Positions 1 through 5,557 of a DNA stretch of 7,834 nucleotides are shown piece after piece. The position numbers and the translations under genes are program-made. The notes beneath the pieces are model-generated. The model was not told the origin of the DNA. It saw only the letters and a list, made by a program, of their open reading frames with translations, and ran no database searches. This stretch comes from URHD0088 sp041488295 (GTDB lineage Bacteria > Pseudomonadota > Alphaproteobacteria > ATCC43930 > CGMCC-115725): NCBI GenBank assembly GCA_041488295.1, contig JBGPOZ010000222.1:1-7834 (forward strand), in the 5' to 3' direction. Position 1 is the stretch's first letter, and every line of letters starts with the position of its first letter.

Positions 1-122
1 CGAGTTTCAAGGCAATGCGTCGCCGCGCGGGCGAGCACGACATCGAGAAAGTGGGCGAGAAGCTGCGCGCGATGATGCCGTGGATCGCCGCCAACAGGCT
101 CGTCGACAAGGCGAAGAACTGA
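1..122 (+). CDS. C-terminal end of an unrecognised protein (cut by window edge)
   Basis: An open frame enters from the left edge (first full codon at base 3) and ends at TGA 120-122, leaving 39 residues. It is rich in Arg, Lys, Glu and Met, and ends in a segment reading MMPWIAANRLVDKAKN. Third positions are mostly G or C, as in the other genes here, and the next plus-strand gene starts 53 bases later with its own strong ribosome binding site. This makes a real gene end more likely than chance. I do not recognise the family from so short a tail: no cysteine, signal or repeat motif is visible. It looks like a soluble, basic, helical C-terminus. Function is left open. Confidence 0.55.
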   Translation, partial: SFKAMRRRAGEHDIEKVGEKLRAMMPWIAANRLVDKAKN

Positions 123-165
123 GCAGGGGCGCGCATCGGCCGGCGTGAGGTTTGCACGCGTCGTC

Positions 166-170
166 GGAGG
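166..170 (+). promoter_or_regulatory. Ribosome binding site of the GFA-family gene
   Basis: GGAGG lies five bases before the ATG at 176. It decides the start, because the alternative in-frame start at 152 lies upstream of this site. Confidence 0.75.
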
Positions 171-175
171 AGCGA

Positions 176-643
176 ATGAGCGAGAAACTCGAAGGCGGGT
201 GCGCCTGTGGGGCCGTGCGCTATCGGCTGACGTCCGCGCCGATGTTCGTGCATTGCTGCCACTGTCTCGATTGCCAGCGGCAAACCGGAAGTGCCTTCGC
301 GCTCAACGCGCTGATCGAGACCGATCGGATCGTGCTGCTGTCGGGCGATCCCGAGCCGGTCGCCGTCCCCACCGACAGCGGTCGCCCGCACGACATCCAC
401 CGTTGCCCGACCTGCAAGACGGCGGTCTGGAGCAATTACGGCGGGCGTGCTGCGCTTCGCTTCGTCCGCGTCGGCACGCTCGATGATCCCACGCCTCTGC
501 GGCCGGACGTGCATATCTACATCCGGTCGAAGCAGCCATGGGTCGTTCTCCCCGATGGCGTCCCCGCCTTCGAGGCGTATTACGACGCGAAGAAATTGTG
601 GCCCGCGGCGAGCCTCGAGCGCCGTCGCGCGATCGTCGGCTGA
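176..643 (+). CDS. GFA (glutathione-dependent formaldehyde-activating)/CENP-V family zinc protein
   Basis: This encodes 155 residues, the usual size for a single-domain GFA-family protein. Start ATG 176 is chosen because GGAGG sits just upstream and the protein then opens with the family's typical GGCACGAVRY segment at residues 7-16. The zinc-binding cysteines are all present: C9 and C11 (CxC), C28, C30 and C33 (CHCxxC), and C77 and C80 (CPTC). The fold is therefore probably intact and binds two zinc ions, one structural and one near the active site. The founding member (Gfa of Paracoccus) was described as speeding S-hydroxymethylglutathione formation from formaldehyde and glutathione. Most relatives have no proven reaction, so the substrate here is unknown. 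No signal peptide, so probably cytoplasmic. The next gene lies 115 bases downstream with its own ribosome binding site. Confidence 0.88.
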   Translation: MSEKLEGGCACGAVRYRLTSAPMFVHCCHCLDCQRQTGSAFALNALIETDRIVLLSGDPEPVAVPTDSGRPHDIHRCPTCKTAVWSNYGGRAALRFVRVGTLDDPTPLRPDVHIYIRSKQPWVVLPDGVPAFEAYYDAKKLWPAASLERRRAIVG

Positions 644-745
644 TCAAGACGGACCGCCATCCGCATCCCTTGCGGCATAGCGGATCTGCGCGGCTGGCGC
701 TTTCCAATCCGCTTGCCGCACGCGAAGATGGCGGATCGTGGCGGC

Positions 746-750
746 GGAGG
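746..750 (+). promoter_or_regulatory. Ribosome binding site of the PEP mutase-like gene
   Basis: GGAGG lies eight bases before ATG 759, inside a purine-rich run (746-755). It falls after the possible GTG start at 738, so it supports ATG 759. Confidence 0.7.
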
Positions 751-758
751 AGGGGACC

Positions 759-1574
759 ATGGCGACGTCTCAGGCCGAGAAGGGCAAAGCATTTCGCGCG
801 CTGCACGAGCATGGGACCTTCATCATCCCCAATCCCTGGGATGTTGGATCCGCCCGCATTCTGACGGCGCTCGGCTTCGCGGCGCTGGCTACGACGAGCG
901 CCGGGTTCGCTTGGTCGATCGGGCGACGCGACGGCGCGGTGACCCGCGAGGAGGCCTTGGCGCATTGCCGCGATCTCGTCGCGGCGACGCATCTCCCCGT
1001 TTCGGCCGATCTCGAGAATTGCTTCGGCGATGCGCCGGAATTCGTCGCCGAAACGATCCGGCTCGCCGCTGCGACGGGGCTCGTCGGCTGCTCGGTCGAA
1101 GACGCGACGGGCGATCGCGCCAAGCCGATCTATGATGCCGGTCTCGCGACGGAGCGCGTCGCCGCCGCCGTCGCGGCGGCCCGCGCACTTCCATTTCCCT
1201 TCACCTTGACGGCGCGCGCCGAGAATTTCCTGCACGGCCGCCCCGATCTCGACGACACGATCAAGCGGCTGCAAGCCTTCGAGAGGGCCGGAGCCGACGT
1301 GCTCTACGCGCCGGGCCTGCGCGACATCGAAACCGTTCGCACCGTCTGCGCCTCGGTCGGCAAGCCGGTCAACGTCCTTGCCGGCGCCAAGGGCCTTTCG
1401 CTCGCCGCCCTCGCCGCCGCCGGCGTCCGCCGCGTCAGTGTCGGCGGCCTCTTGAGCCGCGCCGCCCTCGGCGCCCTCATCCGCGCCGGTCGCGAGATAA
1501 AGGAGCACGGCACCTTCACCTTCGCCGAGGAGGCCGCGAGCTTTGCCGAAATCAACGGGTATATGGAGAACTGA
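759..1574 (+). CDS. Isocitrate lyase/phosphoenolpyruvate mutase family protein
   Basis: A 271-residue TIM-barrel enzyme of the PEP mutase/isocitrate lyase superfamily, from ATG 759. Family landmarks in order are PNPWDVGSARIL (24-35), the divalent-metal segment SADLENCFG (82-90) with D84 and E86, the GLVGCSVEDATG strand (107-118) with E114, and LTARAEN (150-156). The KKCGH loop that supplies the catalytic cysteine of isocitrate and 2-methylisocitrate lyases is absent; residues 119-126 are a short DRAKPIYD loop instead. It is therefore unlikely to be AceA or PrpB. Known activities of such short members include phosphonate C-P chemistry, oxaloacetate decarboxylation and C-C lyase reactions on 2-oxo or hydroxy acids; which applies cannot be decided here. 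No phosphonate genes are seen nearby. Cytoplasmic, and probably its own transcript or cotranscribed with the GFA gene. Confidence 0.85.
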   Translation: MATSQAEKGKAFRALHEHGTFIIPNPWDVGSARILTALGFAALATTSAGFAWSIGRRDGAVTREEALAHCRDLVAATHLPVSADLENCFGDAPEFVAETIRLAAATGLVGCSVEDATGDRAKPIYDAGLATERVAAAVAAARALPFPFTLTARAENFLHGRPDLDDTIKRLQAFERAGADVLYAPGLRDIETVRTVCASVGKPVNVLAGAKGLSLAALAAAGVRRVSVGGLLSRAALGALIRAGREIKEHGTFTFAEEAASFAEINGYMEN

Positions 1575-1589
1575 AGAAACGACGCTCTT

Positions 1590-1673
1590 TCAAGGTTCCG
1601 CGTCCTCACCCCTGCCACAGTGCGATCGGCGCAGGCGCGATGCGGCGGCGATCGATGCGTCGCCAACGATCAA
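1590..1673 (-). pseudogene. Possible truncated vapC-like PIN toxin remnant
   Basis: A TTG-started frame of 27 codons begins MIVGDASIAAA, close to the usual PIN-toxin opening (M-I/V-V-x-D-A-S-x-x), including the Asp that would be the first acidic metal ligand. Its start codon overlaps the stop of the preceding short frame by TTGA, the overlap expected of an antitoxin-toxin pair. After about residue 11 the resemblance ends: the rest is Arg- and Gly-rich and stops at TGA, where a real PIN toxin would run for about 130 residues. If it is a toxin relic it is inactive. Ten matching residues are little evidence, so this stays tentative; a chance match in GC-rich spacer DNA is possible. Confidence 0.3.
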
Positions 1674-1804
1674 CGGTCGCGGTCTTCACGGATGAGATCG
1701 ACCACCGGGACGCTACCGGGCCGTTGCTCCGCGCGAAGGGCTCCGAGGTGCCGCGCGATTTCCGCCCGGCTGGCCTGCGCGGACGTCGTGAGGATAGTGC
1801 GCAT
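1670..1804 (-). CDS. Short frame with a VapB-like antitoxin tail (possible relic)
   Basis: A 44-codon frame starts at ATG 1804, ten bases after the ychF stop on the same strand. Its codons are strongly GC-ended, like the real genes nearby. The second half is Arg- and Glu-rich and ends VVDLIREDRDR, which resembles the toxin-binding tail of some VapB-type antitoxins. The expected N-terminal DNA-binding part (ribbon-helix-helix or AbrB) is not visible, and the usual length would be about 70-85 residues, so this may be a 5'-truncated gene. The ribosome binding site is poor (AAAGAA directly before ATG), so translation would depend on coupling to ychF. The overlapping PIN-like frame downstream is the main reason to suspect a toxin-antitoxin origin. 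It may equally be non-coding spacer. Confidence 0.35.
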   Translation of the reverse strand: MRTILTTSAQASRAEIARHLGALRAEQRPGSVPVVDLIREDRDR

Positions 1805-1814
1805 TTCTTTGCGC

Positions 1815-2915
1815 TCACACATTGAACCTGAAATGCATGACGTCGCCGTCCTGCACGACGTACTCTGCGCCTTCGAGCCGCATCTTTCCGGCGTCCTTGG
1901 CGCCCTGTTCGCCGGCGCAGGCGACGAAATCGGCGTAGCCGATCGTCTCGGCCCGGATGAAGCCCTTCTCGAAATCGGTGTGGATGGCGCCGGCGGCTTG
2001 CGGCGCCTTGCTGCCCTTCGACACGGTCCAGGCCTTCGCTTCCTTGGGGCCGACGGTGAAGAAGGTGACGAGGTCCAAGAGCGAATAGCCGGCGCGGATG
2101 ACGCGGGCAAGGCCGGTCTCGTCGAGGCCGAGCGACTGCAGGAATTCGCGCTTTTCCGCCTCATCCGCCAATTGCGCCACCTCCGCTTCGATCGCCGCCG
2201 AGATGACGACATGCGCCGCGCCTTGCGATGCCGCGAACTCGGCAACGCGCCGTGTTTGCGCATTCCCCGACGCGGCGCTCGCCTCCTCGACGTTGCAGAC
2301 ATAAAGCACCGGCTTTGCGGTGATGAGCTGCAGGGTTCGCAGAATCTTCGCCTGATCCGGCTCGAAGCGCAGGCTCCGCGCCGGCTTGCCGTCGCGCAAG
2401 AAGATGAGCGCCGGCTGCATCACCTCGAGCTGCGCTTTCGCCTCCTTGTCCTGGCCGCGCGCCTTCTTTTCGGCGGCGCTGACGCGCTTCTCCAGACTTT
2501 CGAGATCGGCGAGGAGGAGCTCGGTCTCGACCGTCTCGGCGTCGCGGATGGGATCGATCGAGCCTTCGACATGGGTGACGTTGCCGTCTTCGAAACAGCG
2601 CAGCACATGGGCGATCGCGTCGACCTCGCGGATGTGGCCCAGGAACTGGTTGCCGAGCCCTTCGCCCTTCGAGGCGCCGCGCACGAGGCCGGCGATGTCG
2701 ACGAACTCCAATTGCGTCGGCACGATCTTCGCCGACTTGCCGAGCCTTGCGAGGATGTCGAGGCGCGGATCGGGGACGGCGACGCGCCCGACATTGGGCT
2801 CGATCGTGCAGAAGGGATAGTTCGCCGCCTCGGCCGCGGCGGTCGCGGTCAGGGCGTTGAAGAGCGTCGATTTGCCGACATTGGGCAGGCCGACGATGCC
2901 GCAGTTGAAACCCAT
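1815..2915 (-). CDS. ychF: Ribosome-binding ATPase YchF (Obg-family, OLA1 type)
   Basis: A 366-residue protein matching the usual 363-365 of YchF. ATG 2915 gives the typical opening MGFNCGIVGLPNVGKST; the TTG at 2969 would add 18 atypical residues. Visible motifs are the P-loop GLPNVGKST (9-17), the G3 motif DIAGL (73-77), and NVEE (208-211) in place of NKxD, the change linked to ATP rather than GTP preference in this family. A charged helical insertion spans about 140-165, and a C-terminal TGS domain about 283-366 begins FFTVGPKEAKAW. YchF/OLA1 proteins hydrolyse ATP, associate with ribosomes and influence stress responses, especially oxidative stress. It is last in the prs-rplY-pth-ychF cluster. 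It lies 123 bases after pth, behind a strongly folded leader and without a clear Shine-Dalgarno sequence. Confidence 0.97.
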   Translation of the reverse strand: MGFNCGIVGLPNVGKSTLFNALTATAAAEAANYPFCTIEPNVGRVAVPDPRLDILARLGKSAKIVPTQLEFVDIAGLVRGASKGEGLGNQFLGHIREVDAIAHVLRCFEDGNVTHVEGSIDPIRDAETVETELLLADLESLEKRVSAAEKKARGQDKEAKAQLEVMQPALIFLRDGKPARSLRFEPDQAKILRTLQLITAKPVLYVCNVEEASAASGNAQTRRVAEFAASQGAAHVVISAAIEAEVAQLADEAEKREFLQSLGLDETGLARVIRAGYSLLDLVTFFTVGPKEAKAWTVSKGSKAPQAAGAIHTDFEKGFIRAETIGYADFVACAGEQGAKDAGKMRLEGAEYVVQDGDVMHFRFNV

Positions 2916-2942
2916 GAGAATGCTCGCGATGAAATGAGGGCA

Positions 2943-3039
2943 AGGAGATATGGGGATGATTGGAGACAAGGGGAATCAGGAATGATTGCGCCCTTCGGGC
3001 GCGCAGATGAACATCTCCGCCATCCCCAAAATATCCCCT
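2943..3039 (-). other. Nested inverted repeat in the pth-ychF gap (possible structured ychF leader)
   Basis: Opposing arms pair across most of the gap, in plus coordinates: 2943-2947 with 3035-3039 (one mismatch), ATAT 2948-2951 with 3031-3034, GGGGATG 2952-2958 with CATCCCC 3021-3027 (three A bulged at 3028-3030), and GGAGA 2962-2966 with TCTCC 3014-3018. Two small hairpins sit inside: AATCA/TGATT (2974-2978 with 2983-2987) and GCGCCC/GGGCGC around TTC (2988-2993 with 2997-3002). About 20 base pairs in the outer stem exceed what I would expect by chance. The ychF-coding RNA would fold the same way. There is no U run after it, so it is not a standard terminator. It may be a leader element or a dispersed palindromic repeat. 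Confidence 0.55.
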
Positions 3040-3665
3040 CATCCCCCTTCCGTCTTCTTCGTCGGTCGCGGCTCGTCCGGCTTTGGCGGCCTCGGCGGCG
3101 GGTTGGTGAGGAGCGCGACTTTGGTCATGAAACCCGACGCGTCGTCATTGGCGAGGAGCGGCGCCGCCTCGGCGATGGCGTCGAGCATCGGCCGGACCCA
3201 GTCCATCTCCTCGACCGGAAAGTTCTGCAGCACATAGTGCAGCACGAGCTCCTTGGCGCCGGGATGGCCGATGCCGAGCCGCACGCGCCAGAAATCATTG
3301 GCGAAGAGCGCGTCGATCGAGCGCAGCCCGTTGTGGCCGGCGGTACCGCCGCCGCGCTTGACGCGCACCTTCCCTTCCTTGAGGTCGAGCTCGTCATGGA
3401 GGACGGCGATCTCGCCGGGATCCAGTTTGAAAAAGCGCGCCGCGGCGCCGACCGATTCGCCGGAATCGTTCATGAAGGTCTGCGGCTTCAGCACCATGAC
3501 CTTGCGCTCGCCGAGCGTCCCTTCGGTGAACTCGCCCTTGAAGCGCGGGCGAAACGCCGGAAAGGAATGGCGGCGGACGATCGCGTCCACCGCCATGAAG
3601 CCGAGATTGTGCCGGTTGCGCTCGTAGCGGGCCCCGGGATTGCCGAGCCCGACGATGAGACGCAT
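3039..3665 (-). CDS. pth: Peptidyl-tRNA hydrolase
   Basis: A 208-residue enzyme that cleaves the ester bond of peptidyl-tRNA released from stalled ribosomes, recycling the tRNA. The protein opens MRLIVGLGNPGARYERNRHN. All residues known from the E. coli enzyme are in place with small offsets: N9 (N10), catalytic H19 (H20), N66 in TFMNDSG (N68), D91 in LHDELDL (D93), and N112 in GTAGHNGL (N114). The last 20 or so residues form a Pro- and Lys-rich tail (PPPRPPKPDEPRPTKK), longer than the E. coli C-terminus but common in alphaproteobacteria. Its ATG overlaps the rplY stop as TGATG, and no Shine-Dalgarno sequence is evident, so translation is probably coupled to rplY. Cytoplasmic. Confidence 0.97.
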   Translation of the reverse strand: MRLIVGLGNPGARYERNRHNLGFMAVDAIVRRHSFPAFRPRFKGEFTEGTLGERKVMVLKPQTFMNDSGESVGAAARFFKLDPGEIAVLHDELDLKEGKVRVKRGGGTAGHNGLRSIDALFANDFWRVRLGIGHPGAKELVLHYVLQNFPVEEMDWVRPMLDAIAEAAPLLANDDASGFMTKVALLTNPPPRPPKPDEPRPTKKTEGG

Positions 3666-4378
3666 CAGCTCGTGGCGGCCGGCGTCGTCGGCGTCGTCGG
3701 CGCGCCCGGCGCGCCCGGCGGCGCGGTGCCCGGAGCCGGCGCCTCGGTCGCTTCGGCAACCGCCAAGGCCGCGGCAGCGGCAGCCGCTGCGGCGGCGGCT
3801 TGCTCCTCGCGCACGACCGTCGGCGCTGCGACCGATGCGATGGTGAAGTCGCGCTCGATCGTCGGCTTCGTCCCCGGCGGAAGCGTCACGCTCTTGATGT
3901 GGACGCTTTCGCCGATGTCGACACCGTCGAGATCGACGGTGATGTGGTCGGGAATGTTGTCGGCGGTGCAGACCAGCTCGATCTCGTGGCGGACGACGTT
4001 GAGGATGCCGCCGCGCTTCAGCCCCGGCGCCTTGTCGTTGTTGATGAAATGCACCGGCACCGCGACCGTGATCCGGGTGCTCGCCCCGACGCGCAGGAAG
4101 TCGACATGGAGCGCCCGCTCGTTCACCGGATGGAGCTGGACGTCGCGCGGCAAGGTGCGGTGCGTCTTGCCGTCGACCGTGACGTTGAGCAGCTTCGCGA
4201 AGAAGCCTGGGCGGCGCAGCACCTTGTCGAATTCGCGCGGGTCGAGGCTGACGAGAACGGGGTCCTTTTGGTCGCCGTAGATGACGCCGGGAATCCGCCC
4301 GGCGCGTCGCGTGGCCCGGGCGGCCCCCTTTCCAGCCCGGTCGCGCAACTCGGCGCTGATGGTAGCGATATCGGCCAT
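3665..4378 (-). CDS. rplY: 50S ribosomal protein L25/general stress protein Ctc
   Basis: A 237-residue long-form (Ctc/TL5-type) L25, which binds 5S rRNA in the large ribosomal subunit. Start ATG 4378 follows AAGGAG at good spacing; a GTG at 4396 lies upstream of that site and is rejected. The N-terminal 5S rRNA-binding domain covers about 1-95, with the typical segments RATRRAGRIPGVIYG (21-35) and LPRDVQLHPVNERALHVDF (76-94). The beta-rich TL5 domain covers about 100-188, with SVTLPPGTKPTIERDFTIASV (163-183). Residues 190-237 are a low-complexity tail: eleven consecutive Ala, then Pro/Gly/Thr-rich repeats (GAPGAP, TTPTTP). Tails of this kind occur in alphaproteobacterial L25 but vary in length. 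It sits between prs and pth, its usual neighbours, and overlaps the pth start. Confidence 0.96.
   Translation of the reverse strand: MADIATISAELRDRAGKGAARATRRAGRIPGVIYGDQKDPVLVSLDPREFDKVLRRPGFFAKLLNVTVDGKTHRTLPRDVQLHPVNERALHVDFLRVGASTRITVAVPVHFINNDKAPGLKRGGILNVVRHEIELVCTADNIPDHITVDLDGVDIGESVHIKSVTLPPGTKPTIERDFTIASVAAPTVVREEQAAAAAAAAAAALAVAEATEAPAPGTAPPGAPGAPTTPTTPAATS
3681..3716. repeat. Two tandem 9-bp duplications in the rplY tail
   Basis: On the plus strand GGCGTCGTC occurs twice in tandem (3681-3698) and is followed directly by GGCGCGCCC twice (3699-3716). They encode the TTPTTP and GAPGAP repeats of the L25 tail. In-frame duplications of this kind change tail length without breaking the gene and are likely to vary among strains. 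Confidence 0.8.
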
Positions 4379-4387
4379 TGGTCTACT

Positions 4388-4393
4388 CTCCTT
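4388..4393 (-). promoter_or_regulatory. Ribosome binding site of rplY
   Basis: AAGGAG on the minus strand, nine bases before ATG 4378. It decides against the GTG start at 4396. Confidence 0.75.
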
Positions 4394-4433
4394 CACTGGC
4401 GGACCCGCGCGGGATGCGTCGGTTTCTCCGCTT

Positions 4434-4466
4434 GCGGCGTCGGCCTCCAGGGGTGCCGCTCGCCGC
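4434..4466 (-). other. Stem-loop in the prs-rplY gap
   Basis: GCGGCG (4434-4439) pairs with CGCCGC (4461-4466), and CGGC (4441-4444) pairs with GCCG (4455-4458), around a loop of about ten bases. It lies 26 bases after the prs stop. No T run follows on the transcribed strand, so it is not a classical terminator. It could slow transcription, stabilise the upstream message, or be incidental in such GC-rich DNA. Confidence 0.3.
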
Positions 4467-4492
4467 GTCTACACTTCTTCCTACTCTGCCAT

Positions 4493-5425
4493 CTAATCGA
4501 ACAGGCTCGAGACCGAGCGCTCCTCGCTGGTGCGATGGATCGCCTCGGCCATCAGCGGCGCGATCGTCAATTGCCGGATATTGCGCGCGACCCGCACCGC
4601 CTCGGTGGCGAGGATGCTGTCGGTCGTCACCAGCGATTCCAAGGGCGAGGAGACGACCCGCGCCACCGCGCCGCCCGACAAGACGCCATGCGTCACATAG
4701 GCGGACACGGCCGAAGCACCGGCCTCCATCAAGGCTTCGGCGGCGTTGCACAAAGTTCCCGCGCTGTCGACGATGTCGTCGACGAGGATGCAGCGCCGGC
4801 CGCTGACGTCGCCGATGATGTTCATGACTTCGGACACGCCGGCTCGCTCGCGCCGTTTGTCGATGATCGCCAGGTCGGCGTTGAGGCGTTTCGCATGTGC
4901 CCGCGCCCGGACGACGCCGCCGACATCGGGCGAGACGATGACGAGCGGTTCGCCCGGATAGCGGTCCTTGATGTCCTTGACGAAGACCGGCATGCTGAAG
5001 AGGTTGTCGGTCGGGATGTCGAAGAAGCCCTGGATCTGCCCGGCATGGAGATCGAGGGTGAGGACCCGATGGGCGCCGGCCGCCGTGATCATGTTGGCGA
5101 CAAGCTTCGCCGAGATGGGCGTGCGCGGCGTCGTTTTGCGATCCTGCCGCGCATAGCCGAAATAGGGGAGAACCGCCGTCGCCCGCCGCGCCGAGCTGCG
5201 CATCAGCGCATCGAGCGTGACCAGCAGCTCCATCAGATTGTCGTTCGCCGGATACGAGGTCGACTGGATGACGAAGACGTCCTCACCGCGCACATTCTCC
5301 TGGATCTCGACGAAGATCTCCATGTCGGAGAAGCGCCGCACGCTCGCCTTGGTGAGCGGCAGGTTGAGATACGCCGAGATGGCTTCGGCGAGCGGCCGAT
5401 TGCTGTTGCAGGTGAGGATTTTCAT
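4493..5425 (-). CDS. prs: Ribose-phosphate pyrophosphokinase (PRPP synthetase)
   Basis: A 310-residue cytoplasmic enzyme that transfers pyrophosphate from ATP to ribose 5-phosphate, giving PRPP for purine, pyrimidine, NAD, His and Trp synthesis. ATG 5425 gives the standard alphaproteobacterial opening MKILTCNSNRPLAEAI; an upstream GTG at 5455 would add ten unusual residues. Class I motifs are RRFSDMEIFVEIQENVRG (30-47), the ATP-binding YFGYARQDRK (88-97), DLHAGQIQGFF (125-135), SPDVGGVVRA (165-174), the flexible-loop DKRRERA (189-195), and the PRPP-binding loop CILVDDIVDSAGT (212-224). The length matches class I synthetases. A good promoter candidate lies about 60-90 bases upstream, so prs probably begins the transcript running on to rplY and pth. 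The ribosome binding site is weak. Confidence 0.97.
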   Translation of the reverse strand: MKILTCNSNRPLAEAISAYLNLPLTKASVRRFSDMEIFVEIQENVRGEDVFVIQSTSYPANDNLMELLVTLDALMRSSARRATAVLPYFGYARQDRKTTPRTPISAKLVANMITAAGAHRVLTLDLHAGQIQGFFDIPTDNLFSMPVFVKDIKDRYPGEPLVIVSPDVGGVVRARAHAKRLNADLAIIDKRRERAGVSEVMNIIGDVSGRRCILVDDIVDSAGTLCNAAEALMEAGASAVSAYVTHGVLSGGAVARVVSSPLESLVTTDSILATEAVRVARNIRQLTIAPLMAEAIHRTSEERSVSSLFD

Positions 5426-5486
5426 GCGGATATCGATCTGCCGGCGCCCGCGCACGACCGTCCTGGCGCGGGCTCGGCGCGGGCGA

Positions 5487-5515
5487 AATGTAACAAAGCG
5501 CCTTCGGGCTGTAAA
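5487..5515 (-). promoter_or_regulatory. Candidate sigma-70 promoter of prs
   Basis: On the minus strand TTTACA (5510-5515; five of six to TTGACA) and TACATT (5487-5492; four of six to TATAAT) are separated by exactly 17 bases. They lie in the otherwise very GC-rich 132-base gap before prs. Transcription would start near 5480, giving a leader of about 55 bases. It would make prs-rplY-pth independent of the upstream lipoprotein gene. Based on motif match alone. Confidence 0.5.
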
Positions 5516-5557
5516 CCGCGCTGTCGTCGCGGCCGAAAGCGCTGGGAAAATACGGGC

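Larger units (their letters stand above)
1575..1814. other. Convergent intergenic region between the PEP mutase-like gene and ychF
   Basis: Both flanking genes end here. No hairpin followed by a T run is visible for either, so no intrinsic terminator is called. Apart from the two short minus-strand frames suspected to be a toxin-antitoxin relic, I see nothing further in it. Confidence 0.6.

Noticed and set aside
176..643. Link between the GFA protein (formaldehyde) and the Rieske/M24 genes (demethylation releases formaldehyde)
   Set aside because: The idea is attractive, but the genes lie about 6 kb apart on opposite strands with a housekeeping cluster between them, and the GFA family rarely has a proven role in formaldehyde handling.
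661..675. Hairpin CCGCA/TGCGG just after the GFA gene, considered as a terminator
   Set aside because: Only five base pairs and no T run after it; such hairpins are common by chance at this GC content.
303..1508. A 401-codon minus-strand frame opposite the GFA and PEP mutase-like genes
   Set aside because: It spans two unrelated real genes on the other strand and the gap between them, has no recognisable domain, and lacks a ribosome binding site at its start.
759..1574. Annotation of this gene as isocitrate or methylisocitrate lyase
   Set aside because: The KKCGH catalytic loop is missing and the protein is shorter than AceA; only superfamily membership is supported.
1620..4280. An 886-codon plus-strand open frame opposite ychF, pth and rplY, and similar long ones at 3800-5578, 5585-6625 and 6433-7713
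   Set aside because: They mirror well-identified minus-strand genes. In GC-rich DNA the frame opposite a real gene rarely meets a stop. The proteins show no family motifs and have shadow-like Arg/Asp-rich composition.
4404..4413. Perfect 10-bp palindrome CCCGCGCGGG upstream of rplY, considered as an operator
   Set aside because: Self-complementary GC-only strings arise readily in this sequence, there is no second copy, and no regulator with such a site is implied.
5517..5533. Hairpin CCGCG/CGCGG after the lipoprotein gene, considered as a terminator
   Set aside because: A short five-pair stem with a seven-base loop and only TTT after it, and that TTT forms part of the proposed -35 box of prs. 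Too weak to call.
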